Made by a program: the position numbers and the translations under genes
Source: Apibacter sp. B3706
Lineage (GTDB): Bacteria; Bacteroidota; Bacteroidia; Flavobacteriales; Weeksellaceae
DNA: 64,000 nt
Assembly: GCF_011082725.1 (NCBI RefSeq)
Contig: NZ_CP049715.1
Span: 868,001 to 932,000 of the forward strand
Direction of reading: 5' to 3'
Part shown: positions 53,425 through 63,440 of the stretch, in pieces
Layout: each line of letters starts with the position of its first letter
How positions within the stretch are numbered: position 1 is the stretch's first letter
Notes under the pieces: model-generated
What the model was told of the DNA's origin: nothing
The model's input: only the letters and a program-made list of their open reading frames with translations
Database searches by the model: none

Positions 53425-54330
53425 ATGGAAGAAAAAGAAATTATACTAATAACCGGCGCTCACGGAACGGTTGCCAACCAATTATCGACACTCTTAAAAA
53501 GTTACTCTCTCCGTTATCTTACCAGAAAAAAAACCAAACCGAATGAATATGAATGGGATATTGAAAAGCAATATTTGGATACCAACGCTTTGGAGGGAGT
53601 TAAACATATTATTCATCTAGCCGGTGCAGGTATTGCCGATGAAAGATGGTCGGATGAAAGAAAAAAAGTTATACTTTCCAGCCGAGTAGATTCGGCCAAA
53701 CTTATTCTAAAAGCTCTAAAGGATAGGAATCAAAAAATACTCACCTTTATCAGTGGTTCGGCTTCCGGCTATTATGGCAATACCACTTCAGACAAGATAT
53801 ATAAAGAAACAGATTCTAAGGGTAATGATTTTTTAAGTGAGGTATGTTTTCAATGGGAATCAGCAGCTGATGAATTTTTATCAGAAGGCGTAGCCGACAG
53901 AGTTGTAAAAATAAGGACAGGTATATCCTTATCTAAAAATAAAAAAGGCGTTTTATATAAAATTAAAAAAATGGTAAATTATTATGTAGGCGCCTGTCTT
54001 GGTTCTGGAAAACAGTATATTCCGTGGATACATATTGATGATTTATGTTCTATATATAAATATGTTTTGGTAAATGAAGGTTTACAAGGTACTTACAATG
54101 CGGTGGCTCCTTCCTACACAACAAACAAAGATTTAACCATTGATATTGCCCGAAAGTTAAATAAACCTCTTTTTTTACCTAATGTGCCCGGTTTTATACT
54201 GCGCTGGTTATTTGGTGAAGTTTCTACACTTTTATTGGAAGGCAGCAGAATTTCATCGGAGAAAATTCGCGCAGCCGGATTTACTTTTAAGTATCCCGAT
54301 TTAGATAGTGCTTTAGATTCTTTATTATAG
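53425..54330 (+). CDS. TIGR01777-family NAD-dependent epimerase-like protein
   Basis: A 301-aa extended short-chain dehydrogenase. ITGAHGTVANQL (8-19) is the NAD-binding loop, HLAGAGIADERW and SGSASGYYGNT the family signatures, and the C-terminal DUF1731 part has GFILRWLFGEVSTLLLEGSR. The E. coli relative is YfcH; the reaction is unknown. It stands alone and ends at the 36-bp palindromic terminator. Confidence 0.88.
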   Translation: MEEKEIILITGAHGTVANQLSTLLKSYSLRYLTRKKTKPNEYEWDIEKQYLDTNALEGVKHIIHLAGAGIADERWSDERKKVILSSRVDSAKLILKALKDRNQKILTFISGSASGYYGNTTSDKIYKETDSKGNDFLSEVCFQWESAADEFLSEGVADRVVKIRTGISLSKNKKGVLYKIKKMVNYYVGACLGSGKQYIPWIHIDDLCSIYKYVLVNEGLQGTYNAVAPSYTTNKDLTIDIARKLNKPLFLPNVPGFILRWLFGEVSTLLLEGSRISSEKIRAAGFTFKYPDLDSALDSLL

Positions 54331-54407
54331 TTTTATTATAGTTTAAAGAATAATGTTTGTGGTAGAAAAAAGTTTAGACGAAGTCGCAATCTTTTCATAC
54401 AAAAAGT

Positions 54408-54443
54408 TTGTGCTCAATTATAAATTTTTATAATTGAGCACAA
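54408..54443. terminator. Perfect 36-bp palindromic hairpin
   Basis: Two 17-nt arms (54408-54424 and 54427-54443) are perfectly complementary with a 2-base centre. It lies between the convergent epimerase and alaS genes and probably ends both. The tight loop means it could also be an intact cruciform or protein-binding palindrome. Confidence 0.75.
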
Positions 54444-54471
54444 CACAAATTATTATTATTTATTTATTTAT

Positions 54472-57081
54472 TTATTGTAAATAGTCTAAAGACTTTTTAA
54501 TAGCAATTGCCAATCCTGATAAATCGCTTCCTCCTGCTGTGGCAAAAGAGGGTTGTCCTCCACCGCCGCCTTTTATTTCTTTAGATAAAGCTTTTACGAT
54601 CGTTCCTGCATGTAAATTTTTAGTTTTAACTAAATCTTCAGAAATTCCTATGGAAAGTGTAGGTTTTTGATCGGTATGAGTACCTATGATAATAAACAAA
54701 TTGGAAATTTCATTCTTTAGTTGAAAAATTAAATCTTTTACTGATGCATTACTTAAGTCGGTCTGTAATCCAAGGTAATTTACTCCATTCACTTGAGTAA
54801 TTGAATTTTTCCAAAGTATTTTTTCATGATTTGCTTTTTCTTTGTTGAGTTGCTCAACTTGTTTTTTTAGTTGATCATTTTCCGAATATAATTTCTCAAT
54901 GGATTTAATAGGATCATCTGGCTGTTTTAAAAAGCTTTTTAAACGATCATATTGACTGAATTGATCTTTAAGAAACGCTATGCCTGTTTCGCCGGTAATC
55001 GCTTCAATTCTTCGTACCCCTGCGGAACTGGAAGATTCACTCATAATTTTAAAAAATATGATTTCATGCGTATTTTTTACATGGGTTCCTCCACATAATT
55101 CAACCGAATTTCCAAATTTAATTACCCGTACTAAATCGCCATATTTTTCACCAAAAAGAGCCATAGCTCCCATATCAATAGCTTTTTTAAATGGGACTGC
55201 CCTATTTTCGTCTAATTCGATTCTTTCATAAATTTTGGTGTTGACCATCATTTCAACTTTTTGTATTTCTTCCGGACTCATTTTGCTGAAATGGGAAAAA
55301 TCAAAACGTAAATAGTCCGGTCCTACATAAGAACCTTTTTGTTCAACATGTTTACCTAATACTTCCCTCAATGCTTCATGTAAAAGGTGGGTCGCCGAGT
55401 GGTTTTTGGTTATAGCCTCTCTTCTTTTGCTGTCTACCTTTGCATTAAATGGAAATTCAGGGTATTTCGGAAGTTCTTTTACCGTATGAATAATTAAATT
55501 ATTTTCCTTTTTAGTATTTAGAATTTCTATTTTTTCATTTAGATTTTCAATATACCCTATATCCCCTACTTGTCCTCCACTTTCGGCATAAAACGGGGTA
55601 ATTTGAAATACTAATTGATAAAATTCTCCTTCTTTATTTTCTACCTTACGATATCTTGTTATTTTAACATGAGTTTCCAAAAAATCATAACCTACAAATT
55701 CTTCTACATCATCTTCTTGTAAGATAACCCAATCATAATTTTTAAAAGTGGAAGCAGATTTGGAACGAGCTTTTTGTTTGCTCATTTCTTCATTAAAACC
55801 ATTTTCATCAATGGTTTTTCCATGATCCTCGGCAATTATTCGAGATAAATCTGAAGGAAAACCATAGGTATCGTATAATTCAAAAACAACATCTCCGGGT
55901 ATGATTTCTAATTTCGGATTGTTTTCCATAAAATTAGCCAATCGTACCAATCCTTGATCCAGCGTTCTTAAAAATCCAATTTCTTCTTCTTTTATAATTT
56001 CTGATATAAGACTTTCTTGTTTAGAAATTTCGGGAAAAAACTCTCCCATTTGAGTATTTAAAATCGGAACCAGCTTGTATAAAATAGGTTCTTTGATATG
56101 CAAAACACGGTATGCATAACCAATGGCCCGTCTCAAGATTCTTCGTATTACATATCCTGCTCCGGAATTAGAAGGTAACTGTCCGTCGGCTATAGAGAAT
56201 GTGATGGCTCTTACGTGATCTGCCAAAACTCGCATGGCTATATCAACGGTAGTGTTTTCGCCGTATTTTAGTTCGGATATTTCTTCTATTTTTTTTATTA
56301 AGGGAGTAAATACATCTGTATCGTAATTAGAAATTTTGCCTTGTAATACCATACAAAGCCTTTCAAATCCCATTCCCGTATCTACATTTTTTTTAGGAAG
56401 TTTTTCTAAACTGCCGTCCGCCTTACGGAGAAATTCCATAAAAACCAGGTTCCAAACTTCTATAACTTGCGGATGGTCATGATTAACTAAATTTTTACCA
56501 TCGATTTTTTTTCTTTCTTCATCCGAACGGATATCAACATGTATTTCCGAACAAGGCCCACAAGGTCCTGTTTCGCCCATTTCCCAAAAGTTGTCTTTTT
56601 TGTTACCGAGAAGTATTCGATCTTCTGAAATATGTTCTTTCCAAAAGTTGTAGGCTTCCATATCTTTTTCTAAGCCTTCTTCTGCATCTCCTTCAAATAT
56701 GGTAACATAGAGCCTGTCTTTTGAAATTTGAAATACATCAGTTAACAATTCCCAAGCCCATTCAATAGCTTCTTTTTTAAAATAGTCTCCAAAACTCCAG
56801 TTTCCAAGCATTTCAAACATGGTGTGATGATAGGTATCTTTACCTACATCATCCAAGTCATTATGTTTTCCTGAAACCCGTAAACATTTTTGAGTGTCGG
56901 CCGTACGCTTATTTTTAGGTTCTTTATAGCCTAAAAAATAATCCTTAAACTGTGTCATTCCGGAATTGGAAAACATGAGTGTAGGATCATCTTTTAAAAC
57001 AATCGGAGCAGACGGAACTATACTATGTTGTTTAGATTTAAAAAAATCCAGAAAAGTTTTTCGTATTTCTTTAGAAGTCAT
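54472..57081 (-). CDS. alaS: Alanine-tRNA ligase
   Basis: An 869-aa class II synthetase. The catalytic core is N-terminal (PTLMFSNSGMTQFKDYFLG, KHNDLDDVGKDTYHHTMFEML). The editing domain has NHSATHLLHEAL and VELCGGTHV as zinc ligands, and the C-Ala domain ends with GGGGGQPSFATAGG. It charges tRNA-Ala and clears mischarged Ser and Gly. Length is normal. The -7 box at 57107-57114 is its promoter. Confidence 0.97.
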   Translation of the reverse strand: MTSKEIRKTFLDFFKSKQHSIVPSAPIVLKDDPTLMFSNSGMTQFKDYFLGYKEPKNKRTADTQKCLRVSGKHNDLDDVGKDTYHHTMFEMLGNWSFGDYFKKEAIEWAWELLTDVFQISKDRLYVTIFEGDAEEGLEKDMEAYNFWKEHISEDRILLGNKKDNFWEMGETGPCGPCSEIHVDIRSDEERKKIDGKNLVNHDHPQVIEVWNLVFMEFLRKADGSLEKLPKKNVDTGMGFERLCMVLQGKISNYDTDVFTPLIKKIEEISELKYGENTTVDIAMRVLADHVRAITFSIADGQLPSNSGAGYVIRRILRRAIGYAYRVLHIKEPILYKLVPILNTQMGEFFPEISKQESLISEIIKEEEIGFLRTLDQGLVRLANFMENNPKLEIIPGDVVFELYDTYGFPSDLSRIIAEDHGKTIDENGFNEEMSKQKARSKSASTFKNYDWVILQEDDVEEFVGYDFLETHVKITRYRKVENKEGEFYQLVFQITPFYAESGGQVGDIGYIENLNEKIEILNTKKENNLIIHTVKELPKYPEFPFNAKVDSKRREAITKNHSATHLLHEALREVLGKHVEQKGSYVGPDYLRFDFSHFSKMSPEEIQKVEMMVNTKIYERIELDENRAVPFKKAIDMGAMALFGEKYGDLVRVIKFGNSVELCGGTHVKNTHEIIFFKIMSESSSSAGVRRIEAITGETGIAFLKDQFSQYDRLKSFLKQPDDPIKSIEKLYSENDQLKKQVEQLNKEKANHEKILWKNSITQVNGVNYLGLQTDLSNASVKDLIFQLKNEISNLFIIIGTHTDQKPTLSIGISEDLVKTKNLHAGTIVKALSKEIKGGGGGQPSFATAGGSDLSGLAIAIKKSLDYLQ

Positions 57082-57106
57082 TTTTACTACTTGGTTTTTG
57101 GAGCTA

Positions 57107-57114
57107 CAAAAATA
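57107..57114 (-). promoter_or_regulatory. -7 box TATTTTTG for alaS
   Basis: Minus-strand TAnnTTTG 26 bp upstream of the alaS ATG. Confidence 0.55.
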
Positions 57115-57141
57115 AGAATTTTAAAATTTCGTTTAAAAAAA

Positions 57142-57642
57142 TTAATTTATTTCTGCGTTTTGTTTAAAATTTATGATATCCTTTAAATCATTCATGGTGT
57201 ATTGCATCCACTCGATTTGTTTTTTAATCTTTCCCTCTTTATCAAAATAGAACCATGAAGTGAATTTCATGGAATGTATTAATTTATCCTTATAATAATA
57301 GGGATTATATTGCCCACTAACTGCTACGATGCTATCATTCGAAACTATTTCTTTAATTGTTACGCTTTCGGGATAATCTTGATGTTTTTTAAAATTTTTG
57401 TCATTCCAACTGTTCTCATACATATCCAAAATTATATTTTTGCCTTCCAATAAAGATTGCGAAACGGCATCTACCCATTTAGGATTGTTGTCCGTATAAA
57501 AGCCCATAAGTTGTTTGGCGTCTTTTCTTTGAGCATATATTTTATAAAATTCTTCTACATTTTTTATATTTTTCTTTTTCTCAATTGAAGTACACGATAG
57601 TAAGACGAGGCATAAAAGAAAATAAGAAACAATTTTTTTCAT
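57142..57642 (-). CDS. Lipoprotein with NTF2/SnoaL-like domain
   Basis: A 166-aa protein from the ATG at 57642: this start gives the signal sequence KKIVSYFLLCLVLLSCTS with Cys17 in the lipobox, and the -7 box at 57664-57671 lies just upstream of it, inside the longer open frame. The body (VEEFYKIYAQRKDAKQLMGF and GQYNPYYYKDKLIHSMKFTS) fits an NTF2-like fold, which binds small ligands or is an enzyme scaffold. It is anchored in an envelope membrane; no substrate can be named. Confidence 0.72.
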   Translation of the reverse strand: MKKIVSYFLLCLVLLSCTSIEKKKNIKNVEEFYKIYAQRKDAKQLMGFYTDNNPKWVDAVSQSLLEGKNIILDMYENSWNDKNFKKHQDYPESVTIKEIVSNDSIVAVSGQYNPYYYKDKLIHSMKFTSWFYFDKEGKIKKQIEWMQYTMNDLKDIINFKQNAEIN

Positions 57643-57663
57643 TATATAATTACGTTTAGTTGT

Positions 57664-57671
57664 CAAAAATA
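57664..57671 (-). promoter_or_regulatory. -7 box TATTTTTG for the lipoprotein gene
   Basis: Minus-strand TAnnTTTG 21 bp upstream of the chosen ATG at 57642. Confidence 0.55.
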
Positions 57672-57890
57672 ATACTATTAATTTATATTTATTTATCAAT
57701 AAAACATTTGTTTTTAATAAAGTGAATTTCATTTATGATTAAAAGTGAAAAAAATTAACAAAATCAATATAATTTAACATTTTTTTAACTATCTCATTGA
57801 AACCCTTTATTTAAAATAAATATAGAAGTTTACATATGTATGCTTACCATATGTGAAATGTATTTAAGAATATTTTAGATAATGAGATTG

Positions 57891-57898
57891 TAATTTTG
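57891..57898 (+). promoter_or_regulatory. -7 box TAATTTTG for the RlpA-like gene
   Basis: Matches TAnnTTTG, 25 bp before the ATG at 57924. Confidence 0.6.
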
Positions 57899-57923
57899 CA
57901 GCACAAAAGAGTAAAACTAAAAT

Positions 57924-58400
57924 ATGAAGAAAGTAACTTTAGCATTGATGATTATTTTATTAGTGTCTTTATCATTTACATTTTTTCACAGCGAAGAATT
58001 GGTAAAAGCTCCTTCCCTTTCTCATGTATCCGGTGACACTATTAAAGTAAATTACCAAAATGACAGTTTGACAAGTAACGTTTCCAAAGAAGAGGCAGAT
58101 AGTAATGAAAAATCCACTCTTTCCGGGCGTGTTTCTTGGTATGGAGGAAAGTTTCACGGTCGATTGACTTCAAGCGGAGAAAGATATAACATGAATGATT
58201 TTACTGCTGCACATAAAACATTACCATTTGGGACGAAAGTTAAAATTATAAATCCAAAAAATGGTAAAGAAGTTATTGTACGAATTACTGATCGTGGACC
58301 ATTTGTACCTAAAAGAGAATTTGATTTAAGTAAAGCTGCTTTTGCAGAATTAACAAGCTTAAATGCAGGAGTCATAAAAGTTAATTATGAAATATTGTAA
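57924..58400 (+). CDS. RlpA-like double-psi beta-barrel protein
   Basis: A 158-aa exported protein with an N-terminal hydrophobic segment (5-22) as signal or anchor. Residues 72-158 form an RlpA-like domain: GRVSWYGGKFHGRLTSSGER, AAHKTLPFGTKVKI and VRITDRGPF, including the conserved Asp of the lytic transglycosylase site. It has no SPOR domain and no lipobox. It probably acts on peptidoglycan in the periplasm. It is monocistronic, closed by the terminator at 58430. Confidence 0.85.
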   Translation: MKKVTLALMIILLVSLSFTFFHSEELVKAPSLSHVSGDTIKVNYQNDSLTSNVSKEEADSNEKSTLSGRVSWYGGKFHGRLTSSGERYNMNDFTAAHKTLPFGTKVKIINPKNGKEVIVRITDRGPFVPKREFDLSKAAFAELTSLNAGVIKVNYEIL

Positions 58401-58429
58401 TTTCATTGCTTAAAAAAATTTTAATTATA

Positions 58430-58462
58430 AACTCCGGTTATTGTTAACCGGAGTTTTTTTGT
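58430..58462 (+). terminator. Terminator after the RlpA-like gene
   Basis: AACTCCGGTTA and TAACCGGAGTT form a perfect 11-bp stem with a 4-nt loop and a T run: the strongest terminator in the window. Confidence 0.92.
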
Positions 58463-58632
58463 TTATAAATAGGGAATCTTAATTTTAAATATTTTAAAAT
58501 GAAATGGAGTAAATAAGTAGTATTTTAAAGATATTTTATTTAATAAGATTTCAATTGCTTTTCTTTATTTACGTACAAGTTATTAGGTAATTAATTGTTT
58601 AAAATTTGAATATCCAATACTTATAAAAATTT

Positions 58633-59529
58633 TTAATTGATATTTCTATATTCATTAGGAGTAATACCTAATTGATTTTTAAAAAATCGGGTAAAATGTT
58701 GAGGATATTTAAATCCAAGTTCATAAGCGATTTCAGAAATATTTTTATTCAGATCTAAAATTCTTTCTTTAGCTAAATAAATAACTTTTTCTTGGATATA
58801 TTCTTGAGCTGATTTTCCGGTTTCTTTTTTTACTAAATCTCCAAAATAGTTGGATGATAAATTCAATTGTGAGGCGCAAAAAGCTACTGAAGGTAAACCC
58901 AAATTTTTTGAATTATCAGAAGAAAAATATTCATAAAGTAGTTTTTCAAATTTTTCTAAGATTCCTTTATTAATATCTTTTCTTGTATCGAATTGACGAT
59001 CAAAAAAACGAGAACTGTAATTTAGTAGTAGTTCAATATTGGTAGTGATCAGTGTATTGCTGTGTTTATCTATAGGTTGTTCAATTTCATATTGAATATT
59101 CTTAAAACATTCTAAAACCATTTGTTTTTCTTTGTCGGATAGATGTAAAGCTTCGTTACTGTCATAAGAAAAAAATGAGTATTTTTTTATGTCTTTACCT
59201 AATTGAGTTCCAAGTAATAGGTCGGGATGGAACAATAATCCCCATCCTTTAGGTGCATAGGTGGTTACATTGGGCTCTACTTTCATAATTTGTCCGGGTG
59301 AAATAAAAACGAGAGAGCCTTCTTGGAAATCATACGTATTTCTTCCATATTTTAATTCACCGCATTTTAATTCTTTTAAAAATATGGCATATAAACCGTA
59401 ATTGAATGTTTGAGCTGTTATCGGTTTAGTTTTTGATAAATCAAGTACGTTAACTAATGGATGAGTGGTTTCAACTCCTCGCATGGTATTATAGGTTTTA
59501 ACACTATCTATAGAAATAATTTTTTCCAT
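58633..59529 (-). CDS. AraC family transcriptional regulator
   Basis: A 298-aa regulator with an N-terminal cupin-like effector domain (about 30-160) and two helix-turn-helices at the end (LGLPSVAFCASQLNLSSNYF and ISEIAYELGFKYPQHFTRFF, then GITPNEYR). It is divergent from the aldo-keto reductase gene with a 166-bp shared region holding both promoters, so it very likely controls that gene. Confidence 0.9.
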   Translation of the reverse strand: MEKIISIDSVKTYNTMRGVETTHPLVNVLDLSKTKPITAQTFNYGLYAIFLKELKCGELKYGRNTYDFQEGSLVFISPGQIMKVEPNVTTYAPKGWGLLFHPDLLLGTQLGKDIKKYSFFSYDSNEALHLSDKEKQMVLECFKNIQYEIEQPIDKHSNTLITTNIELLLNYSSRFFDRQFDTRKDINKGILEKFEKLLYEYFSSDNSKNLGLPSVAFCASQLNLSSNYFGDLVKKETGKSAQEYIQEKVIYLAKERILDLNKNISEIAYELGFKYPQHFTRFFKNQLGITPNEYRNIN

Positions 59530-59552
59530 TTTAGATGATCATTAGATTCATT

Positions 59553-59560
59553 CAAATTTA
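59553..59560 (-). promoter_or_regulatory. -7 box TAAATTTG for the araC-type gene
   Basis: Minus-strand TAnnTTTG 24 bp upstream of the regulator's ATG. Confidence 0.55.
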
Positions 59561-59656
59561 CATAAATCATGTTTTTACTCGTATAAGAAATTAATAATCA
59601 GTAAAATTGATAACAATTTCAGTAAATTATATAAAATTAAAGCTATTTTATAAAAG

Positions 59657-59664
59657 TATCTTTG
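59657..59664 (+). promoter_or_regulatory. -7 box TATCTTTG for the aldo-keto reductase gene
   Basis: Matches TAnnTTTG, 32 bp before the ATG at 59696; no clear -33 element, as expected for an activator-dependent promoter. Confidence 0.55.
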
Positions 59665-59695
59665 TTGATATAAATTTACTATTAAATATTTTTAA

Positions 59696-60682
<987 letters not shown>

Positions 60683-60993
60683 AAGAATTATAGTTGGATA
60701 GGGTTTTTAATGAGTTAAGATTGCTAAACAATTTTATATGAGTTAATAAACGCCGAAAAATCAATCAATTATATTATTTTTTTTTTGCTTATTTGTGACA
60801 ACCGTTGATTGTCATATAATTTAAGTAAATGTAACTTTATATAAGGGACTGATATAAATTATATATCAGTCCCATTTTTATATTGTTTACCAATATGTAG
60901 AAGCAAATGCGTAAATAAGAATTTTTTTAATCAAATGAATCGATGATAAAAACGATTATTGATAGCCGGCAAAATTTTAAATAAATAGGATTA
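60683..60993. other. Intergenic region between the reductase gene and rimO
   Basis: 311 bp. It holds a short inverted repeat TGACAA/TTGTCA (60796-60814), which could be an operator or weak hairpin, and the terminator at 60845-60873. No gene is seen. Confidence 0.55.
60845..60873 (+). terminator. Terminator between the reductase gene and rimO
   Basis: GGGACTGATATA and TATATCAGTCCC form a perfect 12-bp stem with a 5-nt loop, followed by ATTTTTA. Confidence 0.85.
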
Positions 60994-62295
60994 CTAAACT
61001 AATTCGCCATAAAGGTCAAAATCTTCTGCACGATTAATTTTAACAGATACAAAACTTCCTACGGATAAATATACATCATGGGCTGAAATTAAAACTTCAT
61101 TGTCCACATCCGGTGAATCGTATTCTGTACGGGCAATATAATAATCTCCTTCTTTTCTATCTATAATACACTTATAGGTTTTACCGATCTTTTCTTGATT
61201 TAATTCCCACGAAATTTGAGATTGAATTTCCATGATTTCGTTTACTCGATTCATTTTTTCTTCTTCAGTAAGAGAATCTTCTAATGAATAAGCGGACGTG
61301 TTTTCCTCATGGGAATAAGAGAAACAACCTAAACGATCAAATCGTTGTTCTATAACCCAATTTTTTAATTCTTCAAAATGTTCCTGAGTTTCGCCCGGAT
61401 AGCCTACAATTAAGGTTGTCCTAATTGCCATGTCGGGAACTTTCGAACGGAAATCAGTCAACAATCGGTTAGTTTTTTCTTTGGTAGTTCCTCTTTTCAT
61501 GGATTTTAATATATCGCTTGAAATATGTTGGAGAGGAATATCAATATAATTGCAAATTTTAGGTTCATTTTTCATAAGTTCCAGAACGTCCATAGGAAAT
61601 CCTGTAGGGAAAGCATAATGCAGACGAATCCACTCAATACCTTCCACTTTAATAAGCTCTTTTAATAAATCTGCGAGAGCTCTTTTTTTGTATAAGTCTA
61701 AACCGTAATAAGTTAAATCTTGAGCAATTAAAATTAATTCTTTGGTTCCACCTCGAGCCAACGATTGAGCTTCTTTTACCAGTTCTTCAATGGGAGTTGA
61801 AATATGCTTTCCACGGATTAAAGGAATTGCACAAAAACTACACGGTCGATCGCAACCTTCCGAAATTTTTAAATAGGCATAATGTCTAGGAGTGGTAATT
61901 AATTTTTCTCCTACTAATTCATGTTTGTAATCAGCACCTAAAGCTTTCAACAATAATGGCAATTCACGAGTACCGAAATATTGATCGACATTAGGAATTT
62001 CTTTTTCTAAATCGGGTTTATATCTTTCCGAAAGGCATCCGGTAACAAATATTTTTTCAATAGTTCCTTCTTCTTTTTGTTTGACACATTCTAAAATAGT
62101 ATTAATACTTTCTTCTTTGGCATTATCTATAAATCCGCATGTATTAATTACTACAATGTCTCCATTTTGTTCATGAACAACCTCTTTGTTATTGGCTTTT
62201 AATTGATTGATAAGAACTTCAGAATCGTAAATATTTTTAGAACAGCCTAAAGTTATTACGTTAATTTTTTTTTTCCCAACAGATTTTGTTCGCAT
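60994..62295 (-). CDS. rimO: Ribosomal protein S12 methylthiotransferase RimO
   Basis: A 433-aa radical-SAM enzyme. The N-terminal UPF0004 domain binds one cluster (ITLGCSKNIYDSE, NTCGF, VTGCLSERY); the radical-SAM site is EGCDRPCSFCAIP (C-x3-C-x2-C); a TRAM domain ends the protein (about 370-433, VSVKINRAEDFDLYGEL). It adds a methylthio group to an Asp of S12. The DLYGE ending distinguishes it from MiaB. Its promoter box is at 62317-62324. Confidence 0.95.
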   Translation of the reverse strand: MRTKSVGKKKINVITLGCSKNIYDSEVLINQLKANNKEVVHEQNGDIVVINTCGFIDNAKEESINTILECVKQKEEGTIEKIFVTGCLSERYKPDLEKEIPNVDQYFGTRELPLLLKALGADYKHELVGEKLITTPRHYAYLKISEGCDRPCSFCAIPLIRGKHISTPIEELVKEAQSLARGGTKELILIAQDLTYYGLDLYKKRALADLLKELIKVEGIEWIRLHYAFPTGFPMDVLELMKNEPKICNYIDIPLQHISSDILKSMKRGTTKEKTNRLLTDFRSKVPDMAIRTTLIVGYPGETQEHFEELKNWVIEQRFDRLGCFSYSHEENTSAYSLEDSLTEEEKMNRVNEIMEIQSQISWELNQEKIGKTYKCIIDRKEGDYYIARTEYDSPDVDNEVLISAHDVYLSVGSFVSVKINRAEDFDLYGELV

Positions 62296-62316
62296 TCGCT
62301 GTTATTTTTAATAAGG

Positions 62317-62324
62317 CAAATTTA
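62317..62324 (-). promoter_or_regulatory. -7 box TAAATTTG for rimO
   Basis: Minus-strand TAnnTTTG 22 bp upstream of the rimO ATG. Confidence 0.55.
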
Positions 62325-62376
62325 TTTATATTTTTATGAAATGTATAGGACAGATTACAATCAAATAGTATTTTGA

Positions 62377-63339
62377 TCAATTTAATTCTAAAATTTCTTT
62401 AACCCATGTTTTAACATGGTATTTATTAAGAATATGATCCGGAACTTTCTCATACTTTGAATATAAAAATTCATCCGGTATTTCAATATTTTCAGGGTCT
62501 ATAATCAAAATATTCGCAGGATTATAAAAATCGTAATTGACAATGTCTTTATTGGTAGTTATCAATTTTTTATGATGTCCTAAAGCTTCAAATACACGAA
62601 ATGTCAAGCCTATTTGTTCAGGCCTTTGTATGTCAACCATAAGATTAGATCTTTTAATTTTTTCAAGGACTTCATCTCTGGAAACCATTTTATTTAAATA
62701 TTTAATCTTGGTTTTGAATTTTTGAGTGTAAAAATTAAAATGGTTACGATTTACAACCAGAAATTCATAGGGATAATTTTTATTTTCTAAAATTTTTGCA
62801 ATTTTTTCTAATATGGGAGTTCTATTATCTAATGATGAAATATTGAAAGCTATTTTTTGCTCATGAAGATTTATATCTTCCATTTGCTCATAAATATAAT
62901 TGGGTATAAATTTTAAATTATATTTTTTGGCATCATTTCTATCATAACTGTAAATTTTATCAAAATATTTAAAAGTATCTGTAATAGAAGGCATACGCTG
63001 AATACCATCGTAATGGTAAGCAATCATTTCATTACTTGTATGTTTACAAAATTTTAAAGTTTCAGGAGATAACCATTCTGCATGAATTATAACGATCTTA
63101 TCAAATTTATCGTTTTTAGATAAAGCATTTTTAATTAATTTTTCCAGATGGGTTCTTTTGATATTAGTATTAAAAAATGATTTAGTAATTAAATTTTTTA
63201 ATCGAACCCATAGATTGGGATACCTATATCTGTTTGCATAAATATCAATATGAATTGCTTCTATATCTAGTTCTTTCATTGCAGAGATAATATATTTATC
63301 ATATCTATAATAATCTAAAGATATTAAAGCGATTTTCAT
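62377..63339 (-). CDS. Glycosyltransferase-like protein (LPS/CgeB type)
   Basis: A 320-aa protein with a two-lobed GT-B look: an N-terminal Rossmann-like half (MKIALISLDYYRYDKYI, HAEWLSPETLKF, YHYDGIQRMPS) and a C-terminal half with LMVDIQRPEQIGLTFRVFEAL and KLITTNKDIVNYDFY, the latter resembling the nucleotide-sugar site of CgeB-like transferases. It may add a sugar to a surface polysaccharide. It is a single gene, not inside a polysaccharide cluster, in the visible part. Confidence 0.72.
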   Translation of the reverse strand: MKIALISLDYYRYDKYIISAMKELDIEAIHIDIYANRYRYPNLWVRLKNLITKSFFNTNIKRTHLEKLIKNALSKNDKFDKIVIIHAEWLSPETLKFCKHTSNEMIAYHYDGIQRMPSITDTFKYFDKIYSYDRNDAKKYNLKFIPNYIYEQMEDINLHEQKIAFNISSLDNRTPILEKIAKILENKNYPYEFLVVNRNHFNFYTQKFKTKIKYLNKMVSRDEVLEKIKRSNLMVDIQRPEQIGLTFRVFEALGHHKKLITTNKDIVNYDFYNPANILIIDPENIEIPDEFLYSKYEKVPDHILNKYHVKTWVKEILELN

Positions 63340-63383
63340 AATTTACTGTTATTATATAACCGTTGTTAGTTATTAAAATATAG

Positions 63384-63391
63384 CAAATTTA
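63384..63391 (-). promoter_or_regulatory. -7 box TAAATTTG for the glycosyltransferase-like gene
   Basis: Minus-strand TAnnTTTG about 45 bp upstream of the ATG at 63339. Confidence 0.5.
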
Positions 63392-63440
63392 ACTGTATGT
63401 ACTAAATTATTATATTATAATCATCAATTTTCACTAATTT

